DNA of 64,000 nucleotides from Sinorhizobium sp. B11 (GCA_039725955.1 CP091034.1:2666001-2730000); one strand, 5' to 3'. Positions 1-8,471 are shown, numbered from the stretch's first letter. Notes: generated by a model from the letters alone, not told the origin. Translations and numbers: made by a program.

Positions 1-539
1 CGGGGCGGCACCTCACGCCGATCCGGGTCGAGATGACCAGAACCGAGCCCGTGACCGAGGTGCACCGATCCTATTTCGATGCCCCTGTTCGTACTGGCTG
101 CGCGCAGAATGCGCTGGTGCTGGATCGCGCCGACCTCGACCTGCCTTTCGCAGGATATAACCCCGAACTGCTTGCGATCCTCGACCCGTCCCTTGCCGCA
201 TCGCTTGGCGAGATCGAAGCGCAATCCTCGCTGACCGATCAGGTGAAGATCCTGATCAAGCGCCGCATCGCCAGCGGCAAGCCCGATATTGCCGATGTGG
301 CCCGCGAAATGGGCATGAGCGAGCGCACCCTGCAGCGCCGCATCACCGAACAGGGCACGAGCTATCGCGGCCTGCTGGACGAGGCGCGGCGCGAACTCGG
401 CCGCCAGCTGCTGTCCGACGGACAGAGCGGCATCGACGAGATCGCCTTTCTGCTCGGCTTTCAGGATACGAGCTCGTTCTATCGGGCCTTCCGTGCATGG
501 GAAGGACTTACGCCGGCAGCGTGGCGAGACCTTCACTGA
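1..539 (+). CDS. AraC-family transcriptional regulator, C-terminal part
   Basis: The open frame enters from the left edge (first full codon at base 3) with no stop, so this is the 3' part of a longer gene; an internal ATG at 33 is not needed as a start. About 179 residues are visible. The end carries both helix-turn-helix units of an AraC DNA-binding domain: DVAREMGMSERTLQRRI and, about 35 residues later, IDEIAFLLGFQDTSSFYRAF followed by LTPAAWR. The part before it fits the linker of the arabinose-binding-like regulatory region. The target is unknown. The protein ends normally at a TGA. Confidence 0.88.
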   Translation, partial: GRHLTPIRVEMTRTEPVTEVHRSYFDAPVRTGCAQNALVLDRADLDLPFAGYNPELLAILDPSLAASLGEIEAQSSLTDQVKILIKRRIASGKPDIADVAREMGMSERTLQRRITEQGTSYRGLLDEARRELGRQLLSDGQSGIDEIAFLLGFQDTSSFYRAFRAWEGLTPAAWRDLH

Positions 540-677
540 AAGGTTGATCGGGCGCCACCCCTCGGTCGGTTTCGGCACGACAGAAATCCCGGTTCTCGGC
601 TGCCCGACGCCGATAGCTCCCGTCTCCGCTTGCCTGCCCGCGCAGACGCCGCCCGGCGCCCCCGAATTTACGCCGAT

Positions 678-693
678 AGTACCGTTACGTACT
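678..693. promoter_or_regulatory. Inverted repeat AGTAC-N6-GTACT, candidate operator
   Basis: A perfect 5+5 bp palindrome with a 6-bp centre lies about 70 bp upstream of the membrane protein/HlyD operon. Spacing and GTAC-type half-sites resemble TetR/AcrR-family operators, which often control efflux genes. No cognate regulator gene is adjacent apart from the AraC gene, so the assignment is tentative. Confidence 0.35.
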
Positions 694-760
694 TTCGCGC
701 CGCGCACAAAGGGCTTAAAATTGAGACAAGACTAAAATGCCGTCCGAGGGGGATATTGGC

Positions 761-1507
761 ATGGGGCTTCAAGGCAATACCACAAGGCGGTGCAGCAGCC
801 GCAGGACCGCCGTTGGCACGGCGGCCATAACGGCGCTTCTGGCCGCTCAAAATGCAGCGGCCGAGGATGCGGCAGCACCGCAACCCTATCATGACGCTCT
901 CACCAACCATGTGCCCGGTTTCATCACCGCGCCTGGGCAGACCGACATTCTCTTCATTATCGTCATCGTGTTTCTGCTGGCGGTCGTTCTCGTCATCGGC
1001 AACCTGTATTTCCAGCTCCATGCCGTTCCCGAGCGCATCGCGCACAAGACGAACAAGGTGCAGATGGAGATCGTCGCGGTACTGGCGCTGATATCGCTCT
1101 TCACGCACAACCACATCTACTGGATCATCGGCCTGCTGCTTGCGTTCATCCGCATTCCGGATTTCTCGACGCCGATCTATTCGATCGCGCGGTCGATGGC
1201 GCGGCTCGCCAACCGCGATCCCGCTGAGATCGACAGCGCGGCGGCGCCAGTCGCCCATTCGCCGACGGCCCACGAGCCGCCCGCCCCCGCACCAGTCAAC
1301 CCTGCACCAGTCCACTCCGCGCCAGTCAACCCTGCACCGGCCACCGCAGCCCCGATCGCTGCAGCCCCAAGCGCCAAAACCCCGACCGCGGGCGCCCCGA
1401 TTGCCCCAGTGCCGGTTGCTTCCCATCCGCAGCCATCCGGCCAGACGAACGCACAGCAACCTGCCGAAAATGCGATAAGGACCGGCCCGCACGAAAGGGG
1501 TATCTGA
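761..1507 (+). CDS. Membrane protein with Pro/Ala-rich tail, partner of HlyD adaptor
   Basis: 248 residues from the ATG at 761, chosen over the ATG at 737 because GAGGGGG sits 8 bp before it. A signal-like hydrophobic start ends near an alanine-rich AxA site. Two clear membrane segments follow (DILFIIVIVFLLAVVLVIG and a second ending HIYWIIGLLLAFI). From about residue 150 the chain becomes a low-complexity Pro/Ala tail with repeated APVNPAPVHSAPV-type units, probably extended in the envelope. It ends 2 bp before the HlyD gene, so the two are likely co-transcribed. I do not recognise a named family; a role as an accessory inner-membrane protein of the efflux adaptor is inference. Confidence 0.75.
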   Translation: MGLQGNTTRRCSSRRTAVGTAAITALLAAQNAAAEDAAAPQPYHDALTNHVPGFITAPGQTDILFIIVIVFLLAVVLVIGNLYFQLHAVPERIAHKTNKVQMEIVAVLALISLFTHNHIYWIIGLLLAFIRIPDFSTPIYSIARSMARLANRDPAEIDSAAAPVAHSPTAHEPPAPAPVNPAPVHSAPVNPAPATAAPIAAAPSAKTPTAGAPIAPVPVASHPQPSGQTNAQQPAENAIRTGPHERGI

Positions 1508-1509
1508 CC

Positions 1510-2736
1510 ATGCTCGAACTGATGCTTTGCTCGATGCTGACCATCCTCCCCGACTATCTCTTCCGCCGTTATGTCCAGGACAAGCGCATCGGCCGCGAGA
1601 TCACCCTCTACAGCATGTGGTACGAGCTGCGCTGGGGCATTACCGCCTGCCTGCTGCTCACCATATCGCTGATCACCATGATCTTCTATTTCCACCCGGC
1701 GACGAAGAGCGTCACCGCCGTCTTCCGTACCGTAACCATCCTGCCGGAAACCATTGGCCGGGTCGACGAAGTCTATGTTGGCCTCAACCAGAAGGTGGAG
1801 GCCGGCGCGCCGCTCTTCCGGCTCGACGATTCCGCCCAGAAGGCCGCACTCGATGTGGCGCACAAGCAGATCGCCGAGGTCGAGGCTGAGACAAAGGTCG
1901 CCGAGAGCGAGCTTGCCAGTGCCGACGGCGTGATCCGGCAGGCGGAAGGCGCCCTGCAGGTATCGATCGACGAGCTGCAGATGAAGACCCAGCTCCTGAA
2001 GAACGATGCCGTTGCCCGCCGCGAAGTAGACCGGCTCACCAATACCGTGGAAAGCCAGCGCGGCATGGTCAGCGCCGCCTATGCCAACAAGGAGACGCTG
2101 CAGACCAAGCTCAAGGTGCTCCTGCCGGCACAGAAGGCGAGCGCCGATGCAGCGCTCAACCAGGCTCAGGTGGAGCTCGACAAGACGGTCGTCAAGGCCG
2201 GTGTCGCCGGCACCGTCCAGCAGTTCACGCTGCGCAAGGGTGATGTGCTGAACACCATGTTGCGCCCGGCCGGCATCCTTGTGCCTGAAACGGCCGGCCG
2301 AGGCACGCTGGTTGCCGGCTTCGGCCAGATCGAGGCGCAGGTCATGAAGCCCGGCATGGTGGCCGAAGCCACCTGCGTCGGCAAACCCTTCACCATCATC
2401 CCGCTCGTCGTCACCGAGGTGCAGGACGTGATCGCCGCCGGCCAGCTGCGCCCGACCGACCAGCTCCTCGACGTTGCGCAACTGACACAGCCCGGCACGC
2501 TGACCGTCTTCCTGCAGCCGCTCTTCCCCGGCGGCCTCGACGGCGTGCCGCCCGGCGGCAGCTGCATCGCCAATGCCTATACCAACAACCACGATGCGCT
2601 GGCCGACCCCAATATCGGCACCCTCAAATCGATCGGCCTGCATGTCATCGATACGGTCGGCGTCGTGCATGCCATGATCCTGCGCATGCAGGCCATGCTG
2701 CTGCCGGTACAGACCCTGGTGCTGACGGGGCATTGA
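1510..2736 (+). CDS. HlyD/EmrA-family membrane fusion (adaptor) protein
   Basis: 408 residues. A single membrane segment near residues 38-57 (GITACLLLTISLITMIFYF) anchors a periplasmic part with the fusion-protein plan: a first half-lipoyl strand (ILPETIGRVDEVYVGLNQKV), a long coiled coil (about 110-230) rich in A, E and K, then the return half-lipoyl stretch (VVKAGVAGTVQQFTLRKGD) and a beta-barrel. Such adaptors join an inner-membrane pump to an outer-membrane channel. No pump or TolC gene lies beside it, so the partner must be elsewhere. AAAGGGG precedes the ATG. The N-terminal segment MLTILPDYLFRRYVQDKRIG matches YibH-like rhizobial adaptors. Confidence 0.85.
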   Translation: MLELMLCSMLTILPDYLFRRYVQDKRIGREITLYSMWYELRWGITACLLLTISLITMIFYFHPATKSVTAVFRTVTILPETIGRVDEVYVGLNQKVEAGAPLFRLDDSAQKAALDVAHKQIAEVEAETKVAESELASADGVIRQAEGALQVSIDELQMKTQLLKNDAVARREVDRLTNTVESQRGMVSAAYANKETLQTKLKVLLPAQKASADAALNQAQVELDKTVVKAGVAGTVQQFTLRKGDVLNTMLRPAGILVPETAGRGTLVAGFGQIEAQVMKPGMVAEATCVGKPFTIIPLVVTEVQDVIAAGQLRPTDQLLDVAQLTQPGTLTVFLQPLFPGGLDGVPPGGSCIANAYTNNHDALADPNIGTLKSIGLHVIDTVGVVHAMILRMQAMLLPVQTLVLTGH

Positions 2737-2772
2737 GGTAGCTTCACACTTGCAGCCCGTAAGTCCTCCCTC

Positions 2773-2795
2773 ATGCTCGGGCCTGTCCCGAGCAT
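2773..2795. repeat. Short palindromic interspersed repeat
   Basis: ATGCTCGGG, five bases, then CCCGAGCAT: a perfect 9-bp stem with a 5-base loop just after the HlyD gene. GC-rich palindromes of this CTCGGG-type occur as dispersed extragenic elements in rhizobial genomes (established knowledge; copy number not checked). There is no T-run, so it is not a classic terminator. Confidence 0.5.
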
Positions 2796-2896
2796 CTGCG
2801 GTGGGCGATATCAAGCATAAAGCCGGACGCTCCGGCCTTGCTAACCGCCGCCAGCTCCGCCACCTATGGAGAAAACCCCGCTCCGGACAAGCCACT

Positions 2897-3211
2897 GTGT
2901 ATCCAGCAGACGACAGCTTCACCCACGCCCTTGCCCTCATCCCCGAAGGCTATAGCGAAGGTGCCTTCGACAACCGCCGCTGGGGCGCCACCGTGAAGCG
3001 CTCGCCCGACGGCAAACGCATCTGGCTCTATGCCGAGGATCTCGCTGGAACCGATATCGTCAGCTTCAATTTCTATCTCCTGGCGGAGAGCGGCAGCACG
3101 CTGAAGCCCTGTGAAATGTCCTCCGCGAAGGTCATCGCCTTCGTGCTCGGCTATCGGCCGGACAGGCAGGATCAACCGATACTGCCGGCAAAGCGTTCGG
3201 CAAGCCTCTGA
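2897..3211 (+). CDS. Conserved hypothetical protein, about 104 residues
   Basis: The credible coding part starts around VYPADDSFTHALALIPEGY and runs through RRWGATVKRSPDGKRIWLYAEDLAGTDIVSFNFY to FVLGYRPDR. I place the start at a GTG at 2897; upstream codons in the same frame (to an ATG at 2750) read through the palindromic repeat and look non-coding. The composition is that of a soluble, mixed alpha/beta protein with no signal or membrane segment. Its 3' end overlaps the convergent LysR gene by 40 bp. I do not recognise the family. It resembles small conserved proteins of rhizobia, but the function is unknown. Confidence 0.5.
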   Translation: MYPADDSFTHALALIPEGYSEGAFDNRRWGATVKRSPDGKRIWLYAEDLAGTDIVSFNFYLLAESGSTLKPCEMSSAKVIAFVLGYRPDRQDQPILPAKRSASL

Positions 3212-4101
3212 CGCTGAAAACCTTCGGTGACAAAATCGACGAAGGCCCGCGTCTTCAGCGGCAGCAGCGTCCGGCTGGCGTAATAGATCGAGATCGGTCC
3301 AGCATCCACATACCAGGAAGGCAAGAGGCGGATCAGCTCGCCGCTGTCGAGATAAGGCAGCGCATCGGGCTTGGCGATGACAGTCACCCCAAGCCCGAGA
3401 AGGGCGGCGGCACACATCGCCGTCGGATCGTTGACGACGATCCTGGCCGGCAGATCGGCGGACTGCTCCTCGCCGGCGGCATTGCGCATCTGCCGTTGCG
3501 TCAGGCGCCCGGTGCTCAATGATTTCATGACGATACCGTCAAATGCTGAGAGCCCGGCCGGATCGACCGGCGGCCGGCGGCCGGCCATATAGGCCGGTGA
3601 CGCCACCGCCACGAGATGGGCCGGCGCCAGCGTGCGTGCCACCACGCCCGAAGCGAGCTCGAAGCCGCCGCCGACGGCCGCATCGTAACCTTCGGCGATG
3701 AGATCGACCGGCCGGTTCTCGAACATCCATTCCGGCTGCACCAGCGGATAACGTTTCATGAAACCGGGGAGCATCGGCAGGATATAGCCCGTGCCGAAAC
3801 CCGGCGGCAGGCTGACCTTCAGCACGCCCGCCGGCTCCGCATGCTCGTTGGATATCCCGGCAATCGCCCCCTGCAACCCCTCCAGATGATCGCGTACGGA
3901 AAGGAGAAAGCGCTCGCCCGCCTCCGTCAGCGTCAGGCTGCGCGTGCTGCGATGGAAGAGCCGGAGTTTCAGATTGGCCTCGAGCGCCGCCACATTGCGG
4001 CTGACGGCGGCCGGCGTGAGGCCGAGACGACGTGCGGCCGCCGAAAAGCCGCCAAGTTCGGCGCTGCGCACGAAGGATTCCAGATTTGCCAAACTCTCCA
4101 T
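3172..4101 (-). CDS. LysR-family transcriptional regulator
   Basis: 309 residues. The N-terminal winged helix-turn-helix is clear (ESFVRSAELGGFSAAARRL, GLTPAAVSRNVAALEANLKL, then LFHRSTRSLTLTEAGERF) and is followed by the linker helix and a LysR substrate-binding domain from about residue 90. It is divergent from the NAD(P)-binding oxidoreductase at 4233, the classic LysR arrangement, so it probably controls that gene and itself in response to an unknown ligand. A perfect TTCAAG-N5-CTTGAA palindrome lies in the shared intergenic region. Length and start are typical of the family. Confidence 0.93.
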   Translation of the reverse strand: MESLANLESFVRSAELGGFSAAARRLGLTPAAVSRNVAALEANLKLRLFHRSTRSLTLTEAGERFLLSVRDHLEGLQGAIAGISNEHAEPAGVLKVSLPPGFGTGYILPMLPGFMKRYPLVQPEWMFENRPVDLIAEGYDAAVGGGFELASGVVARTLAPAHLVAVASPAYMAGRRPPVDPAGLSAFDGIVMKSLSTGRLTQRQMRNAAGEEQSADLPARIVVNDPTAMCAAALLGLGVTVIAKPDALPYLDSGELIRLLPSWYVDAGPISIYYASRTLLPLKTRAFVDFVTEGFQRQRLAERFAGSIG

Positions 4102-4121
4102 CCCGCAAGCCCCTCATCACC

Positions 4122-4138
4122 TTCAAGGAAAACTTGAA
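4122..4138. promoter_or_regulatory. Candidate LysR operator, TTCAAG-N5-CTTGAA
   Basis: A perfect 6+6 bp palindrome contains the T-N11-A core expected for LysR regulators. It lies 21 bp upstream of the regulator start and 95 bp upstream of the divergent oxidoreductase, so it could serve both autoregulation and target control. Confidence 0.55.
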
Positions 4139-4232
4139 ACTGATACCACCCACTCCCCTCTAATCAAACAGGAATGAGATCGCGATATTGCCTTCATCGA
4201 AACGAACACGACACGCAGAAAGGAAACTTGCC

Positions 4233-4832
4233 ATGTCCATCGGCATCATCGGCGCCGGCAATATCGGTGCAGCCTTCGCCCGCGCCCTCGCCCGCAGTGG
4301 CATCTCCGCCACCATCGCCAATAGCCGCGGCCCTGAAACGCTCGGGGACCTCACCGCCGAGCTCGCTCCGCATATCACAGCGGGCACGATCGAGGAGGCA
4401 GCCAAGGCCGATATCGTCCTCATCGCCGTGCCCTGGTCGAAGCTGCCGGCAGCGCTGTCCGGCCTGCCGGATTGGGCCGGCCGCATCGTCATCGATGCCA
4501 ATAACCCGATCGAAGCGCCTCTCTTCAAGCCGGCCGAGCTCGGCGGCCGGCTGTCGAGCGAGATCGTCGCCGGCCTCGTGCCCGGCGCCCGTCTCGTCAA
4601 AGCCTTCAACCACCTCTTCGCCAATCTCGTCTCGGCCGACCCGCACGCCGAAGGCGGCAGCCGCGTGCTCTTCTACTCGGGCGATGATATCAAGGCGAAG
4701 GCGGAAGTCGCCGAAATCATCACGCGCCTCGGCTTTGCCGGCGTCGACCTCGGCCCGCTCAAGATCGGCGCCAGCCTGACGCAATTCCCCGGCGGCCCAC
4801 TGCCGGCCCTCAACCTCGTCAAGTTCGGCTGA
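4233..4832 (+). CDS. NADPH-dependent F420 reductase-like (NAD(P)-binding) oxidoreductase
   Basis: 199 residues from the ATG at 4233, preceded by AAAGGAAA; an in-frame ATG 45 bp upstream has no ribosome site. The protein opens directly with a Rossmann GxGxxG (IGIIGAGNIGAAFARALAR). It continues with the SRGPETL and VLIAVPW segments, DANNPIE and KAFNHLFANL, which are hallmarks of the NADP_Rossmann/F420-reductase family (COG2085). These proteins reduce or bind small substrates using NAD(P)H; the substrate here is unknown. It is divergent from the LysR regulator at 3172-4101. Confidence 0.85.
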   Translation: MSIGIIGAGNIGAAFARALARSGISATIANSRGPETLGDLTAELAPHITAGTIEEAAKADIVLIAVPWSKLPAALSGLPDWAGRIVIDANNPIEAPLFKPAELGGRLSSEIVAGLVPGARLVKAFNHLFANLVSADPHAEGGSRVLFYSGDDIKAKAEVAEIITRLGFAGVDLGPLKIGASLTQFPGGPLPALNLVKFG

Positions 4833-4843
4833 AGGAAGTTGAT

Positions 4844-4900
4844 ATGACACCGATGGAGGTCGCAAGGATCTTTCGGCAACTGGCTGCGATCAAGCGGTAG
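4844..4900 (+). CDS. Possible 18-residue ORF or gene remnant
   Basis: An ATG preceded by GAAGGAAG opens an 18-codon frame (MTPMEVARIFRQLAAIKR) 11 bp after the oxidoreductase stop. It may be a leader-size peptide or the truncated start of a lost third gene of the LysR-controlled operon. Nothing else supports expression. Confidence 0.2.
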   Translation: MTPMEVARIFRQLAAIKR

Positions 4901-4910
4901 CCGCCTTCAA

Positions 4911-5468
4911 TCATCCGCCCCTGTGGCGGCGTACGTAGAGCTCGTTCGCCGCCCGAATCAGAGCAGGAAGATTTCGGACATATTGGGCGGCGCCCCGAAA
5001 AATGTTCCGGAACCCGTCTCTGCCGGAGAGCCTACGGAAACTCTGGTTTCGGATGGCAAAGGGGCTTCCGTGTGCCGCCGCGGCATCGAGAGCCGCGTTC
5101 GCATCCGAAATCGCACCCAGCCTCTTGAGGGCCATGTAAAGAGGGTAGTAGCAATCCGTCTCGCCACTCTTGGCCGCCCGATCATACAGAGGAGCCGCAT
5201 CGGCGAAATTGCCTTCTTCCGCCAGTAACCCGGCAAGCCCATACATGCCGAAGGCATCGCCTTCCTCCACCGCAAGCCCATAATAGTGTTTGGCTTTTTG
5301 CACGTCTCGCGGCTGCATGTTGTCGTAGGCATAGGCAATGTGCGAGGAGCACGGACCATATCCTTCAGCCAGCAGCTCAAGATAGATCGCCAGGGACTGC
5401 TCATAATTCCCCGCCTCAAGCAGCTTATATGCTTCCTCGCCGTTTTTGCTGGCAGTCAGGCTGTCCAT
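4911..5468 (-). CDS. Sel1/TPR-like repeat protein
   Basis: 185 residues, predicted cytosolic. The N-terminal 130 residues are helical hairpins of the Sel1/tetratricopeptide type: YKLLEAGNYEQSLAIYLELL, KAKHYYGLAVEEGDAFGMYG, LAGLLAEEGNFADAAPLYDRA and YPLYMALKRLGAISDANAAL. The last 50 residues (RRLSGRDGFRNIFRGAAQYV) are basic and amphipathic and could associate with membrane. Sel1 proteins act as scaffolds; no partner is suggested by the neighbours, which are unrelated. Confidence 0.75.
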   Translation of the reverse strand: MDSLTASKNGEEAYKLLEAGNYEQSLAIYLELLAEGYGPCSSHIAYAYDNMQPRDVQKAKHYYGLAVEEGDAFGMYGLAGLLAEEGNFADAAPLYDRAAKSGETDCYYPLYMALKRLGAISDANAALDAAAAHGSPFAIRNQSFRRLSGRDGFRNIFRGAAQYVRNLPALIRAANELYVRRHRGG

Positions 5469-5571
5469 GGTGCCCCCGTTCGCACCCTCGCGCCGAATCC
5501 CCCGATACGGGCTCCCCAGTCACGATACCAGTGGTTGTGCCCTCCGCCAATATGAACGAGCATCAGTCCGT

Positions 5572-6195
5572 TTACTGCTGTTGGAACGCCAGCCGCACGC
5601 CGAGCGCCATGTAGATCGAGCCGATCACCTTGCCCTGCCAGCGGCCGATCGTCCGGTTCCTGTTGAGCCAGCCGCGTACCGAACCGGCACTGATCGCGAG
5701 CGCTGAAGTCACGCAGATGCTGAGCACCACGAAGATGATGCCGAGCAGCGCGAATTGCCCGATCACCGATCCGCTTTCGGGATGGATAAATTGCGGCAGG
5801 AAGGCGAGGAAGAAGAGCGCCGTCTTCGGGTTCAGGATCTCCGTGAAGATCCCCTGACGGAAAGCCTTGCCGGGGCTGATCTCAGGCGCCGCCGCCATAT
5901 CGAGATTGCCCGACTTTTCGATGAAGGCCCGGTATCCGAGATAGATGAGATAGGCCACGCCGATATATTTCACCACCTCGAAGGCGAGTGCCGAAGTCGC
6001 AAACAAGGCCGAAAGGCCGAAAGTCGCCATGGTGGAATGGATGAGATCGCCGACCCCGATGCCGAGCCCCGTTGCAATGCCGGCCCGCCTGCCGCCGCTC
6101 ACCGACCGGGCGAGAACCAGCAGCGTCGCAGGCCCCGGAATCACCATCAGCCCGAGCACGACGAGAACATAGGTCGTCAAAACAGCGATACTCAT
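5572..6195 (-). CDS. LysE/RhtB-family amino-acid exporter
   Basis: 207 residues with about six membrane segments. The family signature is at the N-terminus (LVVLGLMVIPGPATLLVLARS), followed by GIATGLGIGVGDLIHS, the LIYLGYRAF segment and the conserved FTEILNPKTALFFLAFLPQF. Such proteins export amino acids or similar metabolites using the proton gradient; the substrate cannot be read from sequence. It stands alone, so no operon context helps. Length is typical. Confidence 0.9.
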   Translation of the reverse strand: MSIAVLTTYVLVVLGLMVIPGPATLLVLARSVSGGRRAGIATGLGIGVGDLIHSTMATFGLSALFATSALAFEVVKYIGVAYLIYLGYRAFIEKSGNLDMAAAPEISPGKAFRQGIFTEILNPKTALFFLAFLPQFIHPESGSVIGQFALLGIIFVVLSICVTSALAISAGSVRGWLNRNRTIGRWQGKVIGSIYMALGVRLAFQQQ

Positions 6196-6416
6196 CTTCG
6201 ATTTCCATATCTGAAATAGCGACCGTCAGACTAACGACTTCGGCTGTCGGTGCAATATTCGAAAAGTTTACGCTGCGGCAGGTGCCATAGCCCTCGTCTC
6301 GCGAGAACGCCCTTGCGTAAAGCACGGAATAGGCGCAGCATTCGAACGCTGGCAGCCACTTCAAGGGCCCTGCCGGTTCGGGGTGCAAGCCCTGGCCCCA
6401 ACGAAAGGGGGACGTC

Positions 6417-6713
6417 ATGTCTTCCGACTTTTATCCATCAAGCCTGTCGCGCAATCTCATCCGAACCGGCGCATTCGCCTATCGTGAGAACGTGGCGCTC
6501 GGGATTCTCGATCGCGCCACGGACACCGCCAGGAACCCGGGTAATCGTTCGGAAGCGATCGGAAGTTTCGCGGCCTTTCCCGATTTCAGCGGCGAAGCGC
6601 AGACCCGCCTGGAAACACATAGGCGGCGCGTTTACGCCGCAGGACAATTGCCTCTTTCCACACTGGCGGCCTTTCTCGACGAACGTTCCGGCCCCGGCCC
6701 CCGGCCCCTTTGA
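6417..6713 (+). CDS. Small hypothetical protein, 98 residues
   Basis: The ATG is preceded by AAAGGGGGAC, a strong ribosome site. The product begins MSSDFYPSSLSRNLIRTG and is hydrophilic, with no signal or membrane segment. It is not recognised. The 200 bp before it contain GC-rich complementary runs close to the start, which may fold as a leader. It sits at the head of a row of four short same-strand ORFs (6417-7508). Confidence 0.45.
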   Translation: MSSDFYPSSLSRNLIRTGAFAYRENVALGILDRATDTARNPGNRSEAIGSFAAFPDFSGEAQTRLETHRRRVYAAGQLPLSTLAAFLDERSGPGPRPL

Positions 6714-6792
6714 TACTGCGGTGACCGCGCTGCCGGCGGGCAGCGGCCTGCAATATCTGAACTGCCCCGCATCACCACACCAGGAGGAAACC

Positions 6793-6933
6793 ATGGCCAA
6801 GGGCCAAGTGCGCAGCAACAAGGAAACCCGCAAGCCGAAGAAAGACCGATCTGCCTCAGCCTCCCCTGCCGCCGCACCCGGCACGCAGGTCAAGATGGCG
6901 AGCAGCAACGCGGGCGGCGACAAGAAGAAATAA
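6793..6933 (+). CDS. Small lysine-rich conserved protein, 46 residues
   Basis: CAGGAGGAAACC places a near-perfect ribosome site before the ATG. The product (MAKGQVRSNKETRKPKKDR, then an Ala/Ser/Pro stretch, ending GGDKKK) is highly basic and probably disordered. Very short proteins of this kind are annotated as hypothetical in rhizobia. It may bind nucleic acid, but that is only suggested by charge. Confidence 0.6.
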   Translation: MAKGQVRSNKETRKPKKDRSASASPAAAPGTQVKMASSNAGGDKKK

Positions 6934-6998
6934 CGCCCGCCCGCTCCGGCGCGGCGGCCCTTCGGTCGCCCCGCCCATCGTCCCCAAAGGATATCAAG

Positions 6999-7181
6999 AT
7001 GACCACCGACAAGCGCGCAGCGGAACATCTCTTCCGCCCGCCGCAGCCAGACAAGGCTTCCGATGCCGAAAAGCTTCAGGATGTCCGCAGGCGACTGCGC
7101 CTGAGACAACGCGAAACCAGGCAGGACGAGCGCCGTCAGCGCCAGAAGACGCGAGCGGGCCTGCCCGCCGCTTCATCCTGA
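6999..7181 (+). CDS. Small Arg/Gln-rich hypothetical protein, 60 residues
   Basis: AAAGGATATCAAG precedes the ATG. The product (MTTDKRAAEHLFRPPQPDKA, then a run rich in R, Q and D) is strongly hydrophilic and likely helical. It follows the lysine-rich small ORF by 65 bp on the same strand. Function unknown. Confidence 0.45.
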   Translation: MTTDKRAAEHLFRPPQPDKASDAEKLQDVRRRLRLRQRETRQDERRQRQKTRAGLPAASS

Positions 7182-7262
7182 AACCGCGGCCTCCGAAAAT
7201 CTGAAAAGCTGGAAGACCCTGGAATGGCTTGTCCATGCCAGGAACGAGCAAGGACCATCCAC

Positions 7263-7508
7263 GTGGCAGAATTCGACTATACGATGCAAGCCGGCCTCTA
7301 CAGCGGCAAGACCCTGCGCGGCACGCGTGCCCCGCGCTACAAACGCTTCGAAACCGCCGCCGAAGCGGTGCGTTTTGCCATGGAAGACATGCCCGGCTCG
7401 CAATTGCGCGGCTGCGTGCTGGAAGTGAACGAAGCCCGCTTCGATGAAAGGCAGATCCGCATGCTCTACGAAGCGCCCGCCTATCCGCTCTTGCGCAGAG
7501 AGAAGTAA
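7263..7508 (+). CDS. Small conserved hypothetical protein, 81 residues
   Basis: Start taken at the GTG at 7263 (AAGGA 8 bp upstream) rather than the ATG at 7224, because conserved-looking sequence begins there (VAEFDYTMQAGLYSGKTLRG). The rest, including YKRFETAAEAVRFAMEDMPG and GCVLEVNEARFDERQIRMLY, reads as a compact alpha/beta domain. It is a rhizobial hypothetical protein of unknown role. It is last in the run of small same-strand ORFs and lies 63 bp before the transglutaminase gene. Confidence 0.6.
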   Translation: MAEFDYTMQAGLYSGKTLRGTRAPRYKRFETAAEAVRFAMEDMPGSQLRGCVLEVNEARFDERQIRMLYEAPAYPLLRREK

Positions 7509-7571
7509 CGGGCACAGCGGTTATGTCGCCGCGATCATTCGCGTGCCGCCTCGTATAATCAGGGAGGCAGG

Positions 7572-8471
7572 ATGACGATCTTCTCCGTCCGCCACATCAC
7601 ATCCTACCATTACAAAAAGCCGGTGCATTTCGGCCAGCACCGGCTGATGTTTCGCCCGCGCGACAGCTTCGACCAGACGCTTTTGGGCTGCAGCCTCGAT
7701 GTCTCTCCGCGGCCTGCTTCCGTGCGCTGGATCCACGATGTCTTCGGCAATTGCATCGCACTCGTCGATATCGCGTCGGCCGCCGCCGAGCTGCGCTTCG
7801 AAACCGTCATCCGCCTCGACCATACGGCGCAGGTTCCGCTCGATCTGGAGATCGATCGCAAGGCGCTGCGCTTTCCCTTCGCCTATGACGAGGACGAGGC
7901 GATCGATCTCGAACGGACCATCGCCAGGCACTATCCCGATGCCGGAGACGAGGTCGGTAAATGGGCGCGCCAATTCGTGCCGCTTGTTCATCAGCCGCGC
8001 ACCGGCCACATCCTGATGACGCTCTGTTATGCAATCCATGAGAGCTTCAGCTATGTCAGGCGCTTCGAGCACGGCACCCAGACGCCCGGCGAGACATTGC
8101 TCCTGCGCAGCGGCACCTGCCGCGATTTCGCGTTGCTGATGATGGAGGCGACCCGCTCCCTCGGCTTCGCCGCCCGTTTCGTCACCGGCTATGTCTATGT
8201 GCCCGATCGCGATGGCTCCATCACGCTCGGCGGCGGCGCGACCCATGCCTGGTGCCAGGTCTATCTGCCGGGTGCCGGCTGGGTGGAGTTCGACCCCACC
8301 AACGGCATTGTCGGAAACCGCGACCTGATCCGCGTCGGTGTGGCCCGCGACCCGCGCCAGGCGGTGCCGCTTTCAGGCAGCTATGACGGCGGATCGCAGG
8401 ATTTCGACAGCATGCGCGTACAGGTCAACGTCACGACGGAACAGGAATTCGATGCGGCAAGCGGCAGGTGA
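7572..8471 (+). CDS. Transglutaminase-like cysteine protein (first of a pair)
   Basis: 299 residues, no signal peptide. The N-terminal beta region (IFSVRHITSYHYKKPVHFGQ, LMFRPRD) is the bacterial transglutaminase-like N-terminal domain. The papain-like core follows: the catalytic Cys in LRSGTCRDFALLMMEATRSLG, His in GGGATHAWCQVYLPGAGW and Asp in VEFDPTNG. All three triad residues are present. Family members act as proteases or amide-forming enzymes, often encoded in tandem. The next gene, 68 bp on, is a second transglutaminase-like protein, so the two probably work together. Confidence 0.9.
   Translation: MTIFSVRHITSYHYKKPVHFGQHRLMFRPRDSFDQTLLGCSLDVSPRPASVRWIHDVFGNCIALVDIASAAAELRFETVIRLDHTAQVPLDLEIDRKALRFPFAYDEDEAIDLERTIARHYPDAGDEVGKWARQFVPLVHQPRTGHILMTLCYAIHESFSYVRRFEHGTQTPGETLLLRSGTCRDFALLMMEATRSLGFAARFVTGYVYVPDRDGSITLGGGATHAWCQVYLPGAGWVEFDPTNGIVGNRDLIRVGVARDPRQAVPLSGSYDGGSQDFDSMRVQVNVTTEQEFDAASGR

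Noticed and set aside
2750-2896. N-terminal extension of the hypothetical protein at 2897
   Set aside because: The extension translates an interspersed palindromic repeat, so the gene more likely begins at the GTG.
1177-2940. 587-codon open frame on the minus strand
   Set aside because: Antisense to the HlyD gene and its membrane partner. Its open state follows from GC-rich codon bias, and the sense strand carries clear domain motifs.
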